From Viridibacillus sp050278625 (GTDB lineage: Bacteria > Bacillota > Bacilli > Bacillales_A > Planococcaceae): DNA of 64,000 nucleotides. The notes beneath the pieces are model-generated. The model was not told where the DNA came from, made no database searches, and saw only the letters and a list, made by a program, of their open reading frames with translations. The position numbers and the translations under genes were made by a program. Shown piece after piece: positions 16,446 to 25,524 of the stretch. Within the stretch, counting starts at the first letter, position 1. Each line of letters begins with the position of its first letter. Where the stretch lies: positions 62,001 through 126,000 of the forward strand of contig NZ_JBNNTI010000002.1 of the NCBI RefSeq assembly GCF_050278625.1, in the 5' to 3' direction.

Positions 16446-16480
16446 TAAAAACTATGTTATGTAATCCTCTTACATAGCTT
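16446..16480 (-). terminator. Second weak hairpin between rpmE and tdk
   Basis: CTATGT (16452-16457) and ACATAG (16472-16477) can pair, with TTTTTATATAA on the minus strand after the stem. It lies downstream of the stronger hairpin at 16534-16575 and upstream of the tdk start. Confidence 0.4.
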
Positions 16481-16533
16481 TTTATTTTAAACGAACGAGA
16501 TTTATACTACACGAAAAAGTATTTTGGCGCAAG

Positions 16534-16575
16534 AAAAATACCTGCCTAGCAATTACTTGCCGGGCAGGTATTTTG
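16534..16575 (-). terminator. Rho-independent terminator of rpmE
   Basis: AAAATACCTGCC (16535-16546) and GGCAGGTATTTT (16563-16574) form a 12-base-pair stem, with T runs so that either strand could terminate. It lies 16 bases after the rpmE stop codon. Confidence 0.9.
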
Positions 16576-16590
16576 TGTATACGGGTTAAA

Positions 16591-16791
16591 TTATTTAATA
16601 CCGTATTTTTTGTTGAAACGATCAACACGTCCGTCAGCAGACGCGAATTTTTGACGGCCAGTATAGAATGGGTGACATTCGTTGCAGAATTCTACTACGA
16701 TTTTTTCTTTTACTGAACCAGTTTTGAAAGTGTTACCACAAGAACAGCTTACTGTTGCTTCTTTGTGTTCTGGATGAATACCTTGTTTCAT
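16591..16791 (-). CDS. rpmE: 50S ribosomal protein bL31, zinc-binding form
   Basis: This 66-residue ribosomal protein sits at the subunit interface. Four cysteines (16, 18, 36 and 39: SCSCG and CNECHPF) form the zinc site, so it is the zinc-containing paralogue, not the zinc-independent YtiA form. In Bacillus this form is replaced under zinc limitation by a Zur-controlled paralogue, which is not in the window. The sequence ASADGRVDRFNKKYGIK is typical. It follows rho by 191 bases. Confidence 0.97.
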   Translation of the reverse strand: MKQGIHPEHKEATVSCSCGNTFKTGSVKEKIVVEFCNECHPFYTGRQKFASADGRVDRFNKKYGIK

Positions 16792-16982
16792 GTGTATGAT
16801 CTCCTTTCGCCCTGAACCATCTGGAACAGAGTTTATCGAACTGTTGCCTTACACGACCCAGATTAGTTGCCGCATATGCAACACGTTTCTTGCAATACTT
16901 TATGAATTATATCAAAAACTATTTAGTGATGCAAGCAAAGAAGTTATATACTTATAAATTATAGTAGAAAATAACTTTACTT

Positions 16983-18272
16983 TTACAGTAACCCTTTACC
17001 GTTTCGAGCAGCCTTCATATCTGAATTTAGCTGTTCAAAAAACTCATCATTCGTTTTTGTTTGACGTAATTTTTTAAGGAATCGTTCCGCAAAATCGGAG
17101 GAATCTGAGAATGTTTTACGAATCGCCCACAGTTTATCAAGTTGGTCTTTTGGAATTAGTAATTCTTCCTTACGAGTTCCTGAACGACGAATATCAATAG
17201 CTGGGAAGATACGACGTTCTGCTAAACTACGATCTAAATGAAGCTCTAAGTTACCTGTCCCTTTGAATTCTTCGTAAATTACTTCATCCATACGAGAGCC
17301 TGTATCGATTAATGCAGTAGCTAATATGGTTAAACTACCGCCTTCTTCAATATTACGCGCCGCACCGAAGAAACGTTTAGGACGGTGGAATGCAGCTGGA
17401 TCAATACCACCTGATAAAGTTCGTCCACTTGGAGGTATAACAAGGTTATATGCACGTGCAAGTCGGGTAATAGAGTCCATTAAAATAATAACATCACGCT
17501 TATGCTCTACTAATCGCATAGCACGTTCTAATACTAACTCTGCCACTTTGACGTGATTTTCAGGCAATTCATCAAACGTTGAGCTAACTACGTCTGCCGC
17601 TACTGAGCGTTCAATATCCGTTACTTCCTCAGGACGTTCATCTATTAACAGTACAATAAGTTCAGATTCAGGATATTTCTCGGTAATCGCATTTGCAACT
17701 TCTTTTAAAAGTAATGTTTTACCCGCTTTTGGAGGAGCCACAATAAGTCCACGTTGACCAAAGCCTACTGGTGCCACTAAATCCATAATACGTGTAGATA
17801 ATTTTGTTGGTGTTGTTTCAAGTTTAATATGACGATCCGGATATAGCGGTGTCAATGCCGGGAAATGTACACGTTCTTTTGCAGTTTCAGGATCTTCTCC
17901 ATTTACTGCTTCTACATGTAATAAACCATAATAGCGCTCATTTTCTTTTGGCGGGCGCACTTTCCCCGTTACTTTATCACCATTACGTAGACTAAATCGA
18001 CGGATTTGTGATGCTGAGATATAAATATCTTCAGAGCTTGGTGAATAATTTATAGGTCTTAAGAAACCAAAGCCCTCTTGTTGAATAATCTCAAGGACAC
18101 CTTCCATGAAGAAATAGCCTTCTTGTTCTGCTCTTGATTTTAAAATAGCAAAAATTAATTCTTTTTTTGTCAGCTTACTATAGTATGAAATTTTATAATC
18201 TCTCGCAAGGGCATACAAATCTTTCAGTTTCATATCTTCAAGCTGAGAAATTGTCATTGTCGTCATAGACAT
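16983..18272 (-). CDS. rho: Transcription termination factor Rho
   Basis: Rho is the hexameric RNA helicase that ends untranslated transcripts. The 429-residue protein has the N-terminal Rho_N helix domain (about 8-50), a cold-shock-like RNA-binding domain (about 54-125) with GFGFLRPINYSPSSEDIYIS, the Walker A loop VAPPKAGKTLLLKE (about 178-191), Walker B DVIILMDSITRLAR and the Q/R loops near PSGRTLSGGIDP. Length is normal for Bacillales. Its position between glpX and rpmE matches B. subtilis. Confidence 0.97.
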   Translation of the reverse strand: MSMTTMTISQLEDMKLKDLYALARDYKISYYSKLTKKELIFAILKSRAEQEGYFFMEGVLEIIQQEGFGFLRPINYSPSSEDIYISASQIRRFSLRNGDKVTGKVRPPKENERYYGLLHVEAVNGEDPETAKERVHFPALTPLYPDRHIKLETTPTKLSTRIMDLVAPVGFGQRGLIVAPPKAGKTLLLKEVANAITEKYPESELIVLLIDERPEEVTDIERSVAADVVSSTFDELPENHVKVAELVLERAMRLVEHKRDVIILMDSITRLARAYNLVIPPSGRTLSGGIDPAAFHRPKRFFGAARNIEEGGSLTILATALIDTGSRMDEVIYEEFKGTGNLELHLDRSLAERRIFPAIDIRRSGTRKEELLIPKDQLDKLWAIRKTFSDSSDFAERFLKKLRQTKTNDEFFEQLNSDMKAARNGKGLL

Positions 18273-18367
18273 AGCACCACTCTTATATAAGTTTTTTTGT
18301 ATAGATGAATTTGGTCAACATAGATGTGTGAGAATTGCGAGTAAATGAATGAAATGTACTTTGAGAA

Positions 18368-18390
18368 GAAGCCCGGCAATTGCCGGGCAA
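18368..18390 (-). terminator. Palindromic hairpin between glpX and rho
   Basis: GCCCGGCAATTGCCGGGC at about 18371-18388 is a perfect palindrome. On the minus strand it follows the glpX stop codon and is trailed by TTCTTCTC, an imperfect T run. It is either a weak terminator of glpX or an attenuating hairpin before rho. Confidence 0.65.
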
Positions 18391-18403
18391 TTAATATTGA
18401 AGT

Positions 18404-19372
18404 TTAATATTCCATAAATAGATTTGGTTTTTTAGTTAAGCTATGGCGTCCTTCGATGAAACGAACAGTACCAGATTTAGCACGCATAACAACCGATTCA
18501 GTTGTACAGTGTCCACCTTTAAATTGAACACCTTTTAGTAACTCTCCATCTGTAACACCTGTTGCGGCGAAGATTGCATCATCACCTTTAACAAGGTCAT
18601 CCATATATAATACTTTGTTAACTTCGATACCCATCTTTTTGCAACGTTCAATTTCTTCATCATTTGATGGAATTAATTTACCTTGGAATTCTCCACCAAG
18701 ACATTTTAATGCTACTGCGGCAATTACACCTTCAGGAGCTCCACCCATTCCAAATAGAATATCTACACCTGTTTCATCAAACGCTGTGTTAATTGCTGCT
18801 GCTACATCTCCATCAGATATAAATTTAATACGAGCGCCAGCTTCACGAATTTGATCAACAATATGTTGGTGACGATCACGATTTAATAGAGTCGCTACTA
18901 CGTCTTCAATATCTTTGTTTTTCGCTTTAGCCACTGCACGTAAGTTATCAATTACTGGTGCATTAATATCAATCTTCCCTGCTGCTTCTGGACCTACTGC
19001 GATCTTTTCCATGTACATATCAGGTGCATGAAGTAAGTTTCCGCGATCAGCGATTGCTAATACAGTTAGTGCGTTCCCGCTACCAGCTGCTACTATATTC
19101 GTACCTTCTAGAGGATCTACGGCGATATCGACATGAGGGCCATTTTCATCATGACCTAATTGTTCACCAATATATAACATTGGTGCTTCGTCCATTTCAC
19201 CTTCACCGATTACGACTGTTCCTTGCATAGGAATGGAGTCAAATACTTGACGCATTGCTGTTGTTGCCGCGTCATCTGCTTCCATTTTCAATCCTCGGCC
19301 CATCCATCTTGCTGAGGCAATTGCTGCTGCTTCTGTAACACGTACTACTTCCATTGATAAACTGCGTTTCAT
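18404..19372 (-). CDS. glpX: Fructose-1,6-bisphosphatase class II
   Basis: GlpX hydrolyses fructose-1,6-bisphosphate in gluconeogenesis. The 322-residue protein has the metal-site motifs GEGEMDEAPMLYIGE (about 56-70) and DPLEGTN (about 87-93) of the Li-sensitive phosphatase fold, then GMGGAPEGVIAAVAL. GCGGGAGGA upstream of the ATG fixes the start. It lies in the fba-fsa-murA-glpX-rho order seen in B. subtilis (YwjI). Confidence 0.95.
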   Translation of the reverse strand: MKRSLSMEVVRVTEAAAIASARWMGRGLKMEADDAATTAMRQVFDSIPMQGTVVIGEGEMDEAPMLYIGEQLGHDENGPHVDIAVDPLEGTNIVAAGSGNALTVLAIADRGNLLHAPDMYMEKIAVGPEAAGKIDINAPVIDNLRAVAKAKNKDIEDVVATLLNRDRHQHIVDQIREAGARIKFISDGDVAAAINTAFDETGVDILFGMGGAPEGVIAAVALKCLGGEFQGKLIPSNDEEIERCKKMGIEVNKVLYMDDLVKGDDAIFAATGVTDGELLKGVQFKGGHCTTESVVMRAKSGTVRFIEGRHSLTKKPNLFMEY

Positions 19373-19474
19373 TTTTAACTGTTCCTCCCGCTTTCCAGCC
19401 CATAAATGGTTGGAATCCTTTAAAACTAAATCTATTGTAGCACACAGATAATTCTGTGCGACTTTTTTTCAGTT

Positions 19475-20761
19475 TTATCTTTTTGTTGCTATATTTTCAT
19501 GTTCTGAAGGTAGCGTTTCACGGCGAATATCTGCACCCAGAGCAAGTAGCTTCGGAACCAATGAACTATAGCCTCTTTCTATATGGAAAATGTCATGGAT
19601 TTCTGTTTCACCTTTGGCTAATAAGCCTGCAATAACCAATGCTGCACCTGCTCGTAAATCTGTAGCAGTAACTGTAGCAGCTTCTAGTCTAGTCGAACCA
19701 TTAATGATGGCTGTACGCCCTTCCACTTTACCATTTGCCCCCATGCGCGCTATTTCATCGATATGTTTAAAACGGGCAGAATAGATTGTATCTGTCACAA
19801 CTGATGAACCTTGCGCTTGTGTTAGTAATACTGTAAAGGGTTGTTGTAAATCCGTTGGGAATCCTGGATATACAAGAGTTTTCACATCAACTGCCTGAAG
19901 TTTTTCAACTTTAGGTATGATGATTCGCTCTTCTTCCTCAATGATTTTGACACCCATTTCACGCAGTTTTGCTGTTACAGCTTCTACGTGTAATGGAATT
20001 ACATTATCGATTATAATACCATCACCAATTGCTGCGGCCATGATCATAAATGTACCAGCTTCTATACGATCTGGAATAATTGTATGATTTGTACCATGTA
20101 ACTCTTCAACGCCATCAATTCGAATAACGTTCGTACCTGCACCTTTAATCTTAGCTCCCATGTTCGTTAGTAACGTGGCAACATCAATAATTTCAGGTTC
20201 TTTTGCAGCATTTTCAATGACTGTACGTCCCTTTGCTTTTACTGCAGCAAGCATGATATTAATTGTAGCACCTACACTGCTAACATCTAAATAGATTTTA
20301 GCGCCTACTAACTCATCTGCTCGTAAATAGATTGCACCATGCTCATTTGTTACCTTAGCACCTAATGCTTCAAATCCTTTAATATGTTGATCAATTGGGC
20401 GTGGTCCTAAATGACAACCACCTGGTAAACCAATAACAGCCTTTTTAAAACGTCCTAACATCGCTCCCATCATATAGTAAGAAGCGCGAAGTTTTTTGAC
20501 ATTGCCATTTGGTAAAGGCATATCGACCATTCCTCGCGGATCTATGACCATATGACCATCAGAAAATTGTACTTCTCCACCAATTTCTTCAAGCAAGGCT
20601 TTCAATGTTGTAACGTCTAGAATTTCTGGTAAGCCTTCGATTGTGACGGGTGAATTAGCCAATATGGATGCTGGAATTAAGGCCACAGCACTATTTTTAG
20701 CACCGTTTACTTTAATTGTACCTTGCAAACGCTTGTCGCCGTTAATTTTATAAACGTCCAT
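19475..20761 (-). CDS. murAB: UDP-N-acetylglucosamine 1-carboxyvinyltransferase (MurAB/MurZ type)
   Basis: MurA adds enolpyruvate to UDP-GlcNAc, the first committed step of peptidoglycan synthesis, and is the fosfomycin target. The 428-residue protein has KNSAVALIPASIL near residue 22 and the catalytic loop GLPGGCHLGPRPIDQH with Cys116. An ATG 15 bases further upstream is in frame, but AAGGAG lies between the two ATGs and six bases before the one at 20759-20761, so the downstream start is chosen. Context (fsa, fba) identifies it as the second B. subtilis-type paralogue. Confidence 0.94.
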   Translation of the reverse strand: MDVYKINGDKRLQGTIKVNGAKNSAVALIPASILANSPVTIEGLPEILDVTTLKALLEEIGGEVQFSDGHMVIDPRGMVDMPLPNGNVKKLRASYYMMGAMLGRFKKAVIGLPGGCHLGPRPIDQHIKGFEALGAKVTNEHGAIYLRADELVGAKIYLDVSSVGATINIMLAAVKAKGRTVIENAAKEPEIIDVATLLTNMGAKIKGAGTNVIRIDGVEELHGTNHTIIPDRIEAGTFMIMAAAIGDGIIIDNVIPLHVEAVTAKLREMGVKIIEEEERIIIPKVEKLQAVDVKTLVYPGFPTDLQQPFTVLLTQAQGSSVVTDTIYSARFKHIDEIARMGANGKVEGRTAIINGSTRLEAATVTATDLRAGAALVIAGLLAKGETEIHDIFHIERGYSSLVPKLLALGADIRRETLPSEHENIATKR

Positions 20762-20797
20762 GTAAATCTCCTTCATCTTCGGATATTTCTATTATTA

Positions 20798-21445
20798 TTA
20801 ACCGTTTTTCTTATTCCAATCCGCTAAGAAACCTTCAATTCCTTTATCAGTTAAAGGATGTTTGAATAATTGAGCTAAAACTTTAAATGGAGTTGTGGAA
20901 ATATGCGCACCAGCAAGAGCCGCTTCTGTAATATGTTGTGGGTGACGAATAGAAGCCGCAATAATTTGCGTAGGGATTTCATGAATTGCGAAGATTTCAG
21001 CGATTTGGCGTACTAACTCAATACCATCTTGACCAAGATCATCTAGTCGACCTAAGAATGGAGATACGTAAGTTGCTCCAGCACGAGCCGCTAATAGTGC
21101 TTGGTTTGCACTAAAGATTAATGTTACGTTTGTTTTAATACCTTTTTTTGATAGTGTAGAGCAAGCCGTTAAACCTGCTGGTGTCATTGGTAATTTCACT
21201 GTGATATTTGGTGCGATTGCAGCAAGTTCAAGACCTTCTTTAATCATACCTTCTGCATCTAATGAAATTACTTCTCCACTAATAGAACCGTCAACTAACT
21301 CTGCGATTTCGCGTAGACGATCGTGGAATGAAATGTTTTGTTCCTTTGCCACTAATGATGGATTTGTTGTTACACCTGAGATAATTCCCCAAGAATGCGC
21401 TTCTTTTATTTCTTCAAAGTTAGCTGTATCGATAAAAAATTTCAT
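20798..21445 (-). CDS. ywjH: Transaldolase / fructose-6-phosphate aldolase family protein
   Basis: A 215-residue small transaldolase of the FSA/TalC type, acting in the pentose phosphate pathway or as a fructose-6-phosphate aldolase. It begins MKFFIDTANFEEIKEAHSWG, has GVTTNPSL, the Schiff-base lysine in TVKLPMTPAG (about 83) and YVSPFLGRLDD. Family members of this size can be transaldolases or aldolases and the sequence alone does not decide. It lies 36 bases before murA in the fba operon. Confidence 0.92.
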   Translation of the reverse strand: MKFFIDTANFEEIKEAHSWGIISGVTTNPSLVAKEQNISFHDRLREIAELVDGSISGEVISLDAEGMIKEGLELAAIAPNITVKLPMTPAGLTACSTLSKKGIKTNVTLIFSANQALLAARAGATYVSPFLGRLDDLGQDGIELVRQIAEIFAIHEIPTQIIAASIRHPQHITEAALAGAHISTTPFKVLAQLFKHPLTDKGIEGFLADWNKKNG

Positions 21446-21473
21446 TATTATATCCCCCTGGACGATGGAAAAT

Positions 21474-21511
21474 AGGAGAAGGACGGATTAATATAACCGA
21501 ACACTTCTCCT
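21474..21511 (-). terminator. Hairpin between fba and ywjH
   Basis: AGGAGAAG (21474-21481) and CTTCTCCT (21504-21511) pair, with an inner CGG/CCG pairing. On the minus strand it is followed by ATTTTCC, a poor T run. It may give partial termination after fba or stabilise its message. Confidence 0.5.
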
Positions 21512-21527
21512 GTTATCATCTAATTAA

Positions 21528-22382
21528 TTATGCTTTTTGAGCACTACCGAATTCGTGTATTTTGCCAATAACTGTCGCTTTAATAGCATCACGAGCTGGA
21601 ATTAAATATTTACGTGGATCATATACTTTTGTGTCATTTGCTAGTACTTCACGAACCGCTTTAGTAGCTGCGATTTGGTTTTCAGTATTAACGTTTATTT
21701 TAGCTGTTCCTAAAGAGATTGAACGTTGAATATCTTTTAAAGGAATACCCGTACCACCGTGTAATACTAATGGTAAGTCAGCTAATTTTGAGATTTCTTC
21801 CATTTCTTTAAAACCTAGGTTTGGCTCACCTTGATAAGGACCATGAACTGAACCTAATGCAGGTGCTAGGCAATCAATATTTGTAGCTTCAACAAGTTTT
21901 TTACATTCTTGTGGATCTGCATACATAATACCACCAATTACACCATCTTCATCGCCACCAACTGTGCCAAGTTCTGCTTCTACAGAAACATCTTTAGCAT
22001 GTGCATATTGAACCACTTTAGAAGTGATTTCAATATTTTCTTCAAATGAATGGTGTGAAGCATCAATCATAACTGATGTAAAACCAGCATCAATCGCTTC
22101 TTTACATTTTTCGAAGCTTGAACCGTGGTCTAAGTGAATTGCTACTGGAACTGTAATCTTGTAGCTTTCGATCAGGCCTTTTACCATGTGTACTACGGCA
22201 ATAAATCCTCCCATGTATTTCCCAGCACCTTCTGAAACACCTAAAATTACTGGTGAGTTTTCTTCTTGTGCAGCAAGTAAAATAGCTTGAGTGAATTCAA
22301 GGTTATTAATGTTGAATTGACCAACTGCATAACCTTCTTTTTTACCTTTAATCAACATTTCTTTCATGGAAACCAAAGCCAT
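21528..22382 (-). CDS. fba: Fructose-bisphosphate aldolase class II
   Basis: Fba splits fructose-1,6-bisphosphate into two triose phosphates in glycolysis. The 284-residue zinc enzyme has GQFNINNLEFTQAIL near residue 22, zinc-ligand histidines in IHLDHGSSFEKC (about 82-93) and LVLHGGTGI (about 205-213), and the middle motif EAELGTVGGDEDG. Length is normal. AGGAGG precedes the ATG. It is 97 bases after spo0F. Confidence 0.97.
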   Translation of the reverse strand: MALVSMKEMLIKGKKEGYAVGQFNINNLEFTQAILLAAQEENSPVILGVSEGAGKYMGGFIAVVHMVKGLIESYKITVPVAIHLDHGSSFEKCKEAIDAGFTSVMIDASHHSFEENIEITSKVVQYAHAKDVSVEAELGTVGGDEDGVIGGIMYADPQECKKLVEATNIDCLAPALGSVHGPYQGEPNLGFKEMEEISKLADLPLVLHGGTGIPLKDIQRSISLGTAKINVNTENQIAATKAVREVLANDTKVYDPRKYLIPARDAIKATVIGKIHEFGSAQKA

Positions 22383-22479
22383 TACAAAATTCCTCCTCTA
22401 GTATGAAGCACGGTATTAATGTTATTTAATATCATAACTCATAATATCAAAAACATACATGGTTGACCACTGCTCACCC

Positions 22480-22848
22480 TTAATCTTTCAATATTTTATT
22501 GACCACGTCTCGCACTTCGTAAATGTCGAATGGTTTAGTAAAGTAGTGCTTTGCACCGAGTGCCTCAGCTTCTTTAATCAAATCCAATTCACCATATGCT
22601 GTCATCATAAGTACAGGTAGGTCAGGCAATTGCTTATTTATACGTTTTAGAATTTCAATCCCATCCATTCCAGGGATTTTCATATCTAATAATACACAAT
22701 CCATCATTATTTTATCTATATATTGCAAGGCTTCAAGACCGTTAGCTGCTAGATATGTTTCATAGCCTTCCTTCTTAAACACCTCATTGAGTAGCAAGCG
22801 AATTCCTTGTTGGTCGTCTACAATAAGTATTTTTTTCAACTTTACCAT
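22480..22848 (-). CDS. spo0F: Sporulation phosphorelay response regulator Spo0F
   Basis: Spo0F is the stand-alone receiver that accepts phosphate from sporulation kinases and passes it through Spo0B to Spo0A. The 122-residue protein is a lone receiver domain: VDDQQGIRLLLNEVF with the acidic pair Asp11-Asp12, the phosphoacceptor Asp55 in LLDMKIPGMDG, the switch Thr in MMTAYGE and Lys in FTKPFD. High identity around IRLLLNEVFKKEGY, a Spo0B contact surface in B. subtilis, separates it from CheY-type regulators. It is divergent from ywjG. Confidence 0.95.
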   Translation of the reverse strand: MVKLKKILIVDDQQGIRLLLNEVFKKEGYETYLAANGLEALQYIDKIMMDCVLLDMKIPGMDGIEILKRINKQLPDLPVLMMTAYGELDLIKEAEALGAKHYFTKPFDIYEVRDVVNKILKD

Positions 22849-22929
22849 ACTCCCTTTTTTTATTCCCCCGTACGTATTATTCGATAATATACCTCATTTT
22901 CCCTTTTAATACATTAAAATAATTCTATT

Positions 22930-22958
22930 TTGCATTTAATATGAACACTTATTATAAT
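22930..22958 (+). promoter_or_regulatory. Promoter of ywjG
   Basis: TATAAT (22953-22958) is preceded after 17 bases by TTGCAT (22930-22935). The perfect -10 box lies about 22 bases before the ywjG start codon. Confidence 0.65.
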
Positions 22959-22979
22959 AAAAGCCGTGAGGTGAATATT

Positions 22980-23498
22980 ATGTTGAAAATGTTGTCGACA
23001 CAGCTTGGCGGTCTCTTACAAAGAATTTCGACTAGTCAAGAGGATGCAATAGAAGAAACTGCACGATTATTAGCGCAAGCAGGTATCGCCGAAGGAACTG
23101 TATATTTTGCTTGTTTTGATGAAATGCAAGCAATTGAAAATAATGCTTTGTATAGTGCAGAACCTTTTACAAAATTAAAACCTTGGTCTAAGGATACAAA
23201 ATTAGTATCAACAGACCGTGTATGTATTTTCACTCGTCACGCAAACAATCCACAGGCTCTCGATTTAGCACGTTCATTATTTGATTTATTCATTCCATTT
23301 GCTGTAGTAGCAAGTGAAAAAGCTGAGGATAGTGGTGAGATGGCTGATTTAGCTTACACCTATGTATCTTTGGGCATCAAAAATGGATTATTGCCAAATG
23401 ATGCCGGTGAACGTATTGTACTGCCATATAGTTTCGCTGCTTTGTTTGTGTATGAAGCTATGAAAATGTCTTACGACGAAATGCTATCAAATGATTAG
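22980..23498 (+). CDS. ywjG: DUF2529 protein YwjG
   Basis: A 172-residue protein of unknown function, orthologous by position and sequence to B. subtilis YwjG, which also lies divergently between spo0F and pyrG. It begins MLKMLSTQLGGLLQRI and has EGTVYFACFDEMQAIE and a SIS-like arrangement of short alpha/beta segments; a sugar-isomerase-like fold is only an impression. GAGGTGA upstream supports the ATG at 22980; an in-frame ATG 13 codons earlier lacks a site and overlaps the -10 region. Confidence 0.88.
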   Translation: MLKMLSTQLGGLLQRISTSQEDAIEETARLLAQAGIAEGTVYFACFDEMQAIENNALYSAEPFTKLKPWSKDTKLVSTDRVCIFTRHANNPQALDLARSLFDLFIPFAVVASEKAEDSGEMADLAYTYVSLGIKNGLLPNDAGERIVLPYSFAALFVYEAMKMSYDEMLSND

Positions 23499-23520
23499 TA
23501 ATTATACCACTCTTTTTTAA

Positions 23521-23554
23521 GACTACTCTCTAGGTTCTTGGAGTAGTTTTTTTG
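23521..23554 (+). terminator. Rho-independent terminator of ywjG
   Basis: ACTACTC (23522-23528) and GAGTAGT (23541-23547) form the stem, followed by seven T. Confidence 0.9.
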
Positions 23555-23613
23555 TTTTCTAGATGTCTGAATGTTTATTATTGTTATAGTATGGTCTAAT
23601 TTATTTATTTTCT

Positions 23614-23658
23614 ACAAAAAAGAGACTACTCTTATAATCATGCAGAGTAGTCTCTTTG
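23614..23658 (-). terminator. Rho-independent terminator of pyrG
   Basis: AGAGACTACTCT (23621-23632) and AGAGTAGTCTCT (23644-23655) form a 12-base-pair stem, extended by A/T pairs, with a T run on the minus strand. It shares its stem sequence with the neighbouring ywjG terminator. Confidence 0.85.
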
Positions 23659-23779
23659 TATAAAGCTTAGTTTTTTGAGCTCTCAAACAACCTATGCTAA
23701 TTACTCAATTGAATTTGGTAAATCATTTTCAATTTGAGCCTTACAATGATATTCAAGTTTTGCCACGCTAAATCAGCAT

Positions 23780-25372
23780 TTATTTAACCGCTGCTGCGAT
23801 GAATTCTCTAAATAGCGGTTGTGGGCGGTTCGGACGTGAGATAAATTCTGGGTGGAATTGAGATGCCACGAAGAATTTGTTCTCTGGTAATTCAACAATT
23901 TCAACTAAACGGCCGTCTGGGCTTGTACCTGAGAAAACGAATCCTGCTGCTTCGAATGCTTCACGGTATTCATTATTGAATTCATAGCGATGACGGTGAC
24001 GTTCGTAAATAATTTCTTCACTATAAGCTTCCATAGCTTTAGAATCTGATTTTAATTTACATGGGAAAAGACCTAAACGAAGAGTTCCACCTAAATCTTC
24101 CACGTCTTTTTGTTCTGGTAAAAGATCGATAATAGGGTATTTAGTGTCTGCATCAAGTTCTGATGAGTGCGCGCCTTCTAAGTCTAGAACGTTACGTGCA
24201 AATTCAACAGTTGCTAATTGCATACCTAGGCAAATACCTAAGAATGGTACGTTATTTTCACGTGCATATTGAGTTGCTATGATTTTACCTTCAACACCAC
24301 GGTCACCAAAGCCACCTGGTACAAGGATACCATCTGCATTTTTCAATAATTCTTCAACGTTTTCAGCTGTAATGTCTTCAGAATTGATCCAGTCTACATT
24401 AATATCTGCATCTACTGGGTAACCAGCGTGTTTTAACGCCTCAACTACTGATAAATAAGCATCTTGTAATTCAACGTATTTCCCAACAAGTGCAATTTTC
24501 ACTGTTTTAGATAAGTTTAATACGCGATCTACTAATGCAGTCCATTCTACCATATCTGCTTGTGGTGCAGTGATACCGAAGTGTTCTAGAACGATATCAT
24601 CCATACCTTGTGCTTGTAGGTTTAATGGTACTTCATATAAATGTTTTGCATCTTGACATTCGATAACGTTGCTTGCTTTTACGTCACAGAATAATGCTAA
24701 TTTTTCTTTCATTTCTTGTGGTACTTCTTGTTCTGTACGTACTACAAGAAGAGTTGGTTGAATACCTAAAGAACGCAATTCTTTTACAGAGTGTTGTGTT
24801 GGCTTTGTTTTTAATTCACCAGCTGCTTTGATGTAAGGAATTAAAGTACAGTGAATGTACATTACGTTTTCCCCACCAAGATCTGATTTCATTTGACGAA
24901 TAGCTTCTAGGAATGGTAGCGATTCGATATCACCTACTGTTCCGCCTACTTCTGTAATAACCACATCTGCGCTTGTTTCACGACCTGCACGTTGGATACG
25001 TTCTTTAATTTCGTTTGTAATATGTGGAATAACTTGTACAGTTCCACCGTTATAATCTCCACGACGTTCTTTTCTCAATACAGAAGAGTAAACACGTCCA
25101 GATGTTACTGTACTGTGTTTTCCTAAGTTAATATCGATGAAACGTTCATAGTGACCTAAATCTAAATCTGCCTCTGCGCCATCATCTGTTACGAAAACTT
25201 CCCCGTGTTGGTACGGACTCATTGTACCTGGGTCCAGATTGATGTATGGGTCAAATTTTTGGATTGTTACTTCTAATCCACGGTTCTTTAGTAAACGTCC
25301 AAGTGATGCAGCTGTAATACCTTTACCAAGCGATGATACAACCCCGCCTGTTACGAAAATATATTTGGTCAA
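23780..25372 (-). CDS. pyrG: CTP synthase
   Basis: PyrG aminates UTP to CTP using glutamine and ATP. The 530-residue protein has the synthetase domain (about 1-267) with VTGGVVSSLGKG and the glutaminase domain (about 290-530) with GICLGMQ, where the Cys is the nucleophile, and RHRHRYEFNN. The start is TTG at 25370-25372, eight bases after AAGGAGG; upstream codons MFNLKEELA have no site. A CTP-sensing leader terminator precedes the gene. Order rpoE-pyrG is conserved in Bacillales. Confidence 0.96.
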   Translation of the reverse strand: MTKYIFVTGGVVSSLGKGITAASLGRLLKNRGLEVTIQKFDPYINLDPGTMSPYQHGEVFVTDDGAEADLDLGHYERFIDINLGKHSTVTSGRVYSSVLRKERRGDYNGGTVQVIPHITNEIKERIQRAGRETSADVVITEVGGTVGDIESLPFLEAIRQMKSDLGGENVMYIHCTLIPYIKAAGELKTKPTQHSVKELRSLGIQPTLLVVRTEQEVPQEMKEKLALFCDVKASNVIECQDAKHLYEVPLNLQAQGMDDIVLEHFGITAPQADMVEWTALVDRVLNLSKTVKIALVGKYVELQDAYLSVVEALKHAGYPVDADINVDWINSEDITAENVEELLKNADGILVPGGFGDRGVEGKIIATQYARENNVPFLGICLGMQLATVEFARNVLDLEGAHSSELDADTKYPIIDLLPEQKDVEDLGGTLRLGLFPCKLKSDSKAMEAYSEEIIYERHRHRYEFNNEYREAFEAAGFVFSGTSPDGRLVEIVELPENKFFVASQFHPEFISRPNRPQPLFREFIAAAVK

Positions 25373-25403
25373 AGCCAATTCCTCCTTTAAATTAAACACT
25401 TAT

Positions 25404-25484
25404 AAAAAAATAAAAAACGCTCCTCCCGCATAATATGCAGGGGGAGCGTATAAATTATACGGTCATTCTCCTTTTAAGGAGCCC
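25404..25484 (-). promoter_or_regulatory. CTP-sensing attenuator leader of pyrG
   Basis: The predicted transcript begins GGGCTCC (minus strand from 25484). Downstream is a terminator with arms 25436-25449 and 25417-25430 and a T-rich tail. The 5' arm of the terminator contains CTCCCCCT. In the established B. subtilis mechanism, low CTP causes stuttering that adds G residues at the GGGC start; the poly-G end pairs with the pyrimidine tract and prevents termination. All the needed parts are visible here. Confidence 0.88.
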
Positions 25485-25493
25485 AAGTAAAAG

Positions 25494-25520
25494 ATTATAT
25501 GGAACTCAGCTAGAAGTCAA
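25494..25520 (-). promoter_or_regulatory. Promoter of pyrG
   Basis: TATAAT (minus strand, 25494-25499) lies nine bases before the GGGC start. TTGACT at 25515-25520 is the best -35 box, but the spacing is only 15; a weaker TAATCT at 25492-25497 would give 17. The region overlaps the space after the rpoE stop codon. Confidence 0.6.
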
Positions 25521-25524
25521 GAAA

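Noticed and set aside
18368..18390. Palindrome before rho as a protein operator
   Set aside because: Position right after the glpX stop codon and T/C-rich tail fit a weak terminator better; kept only as a terminator.
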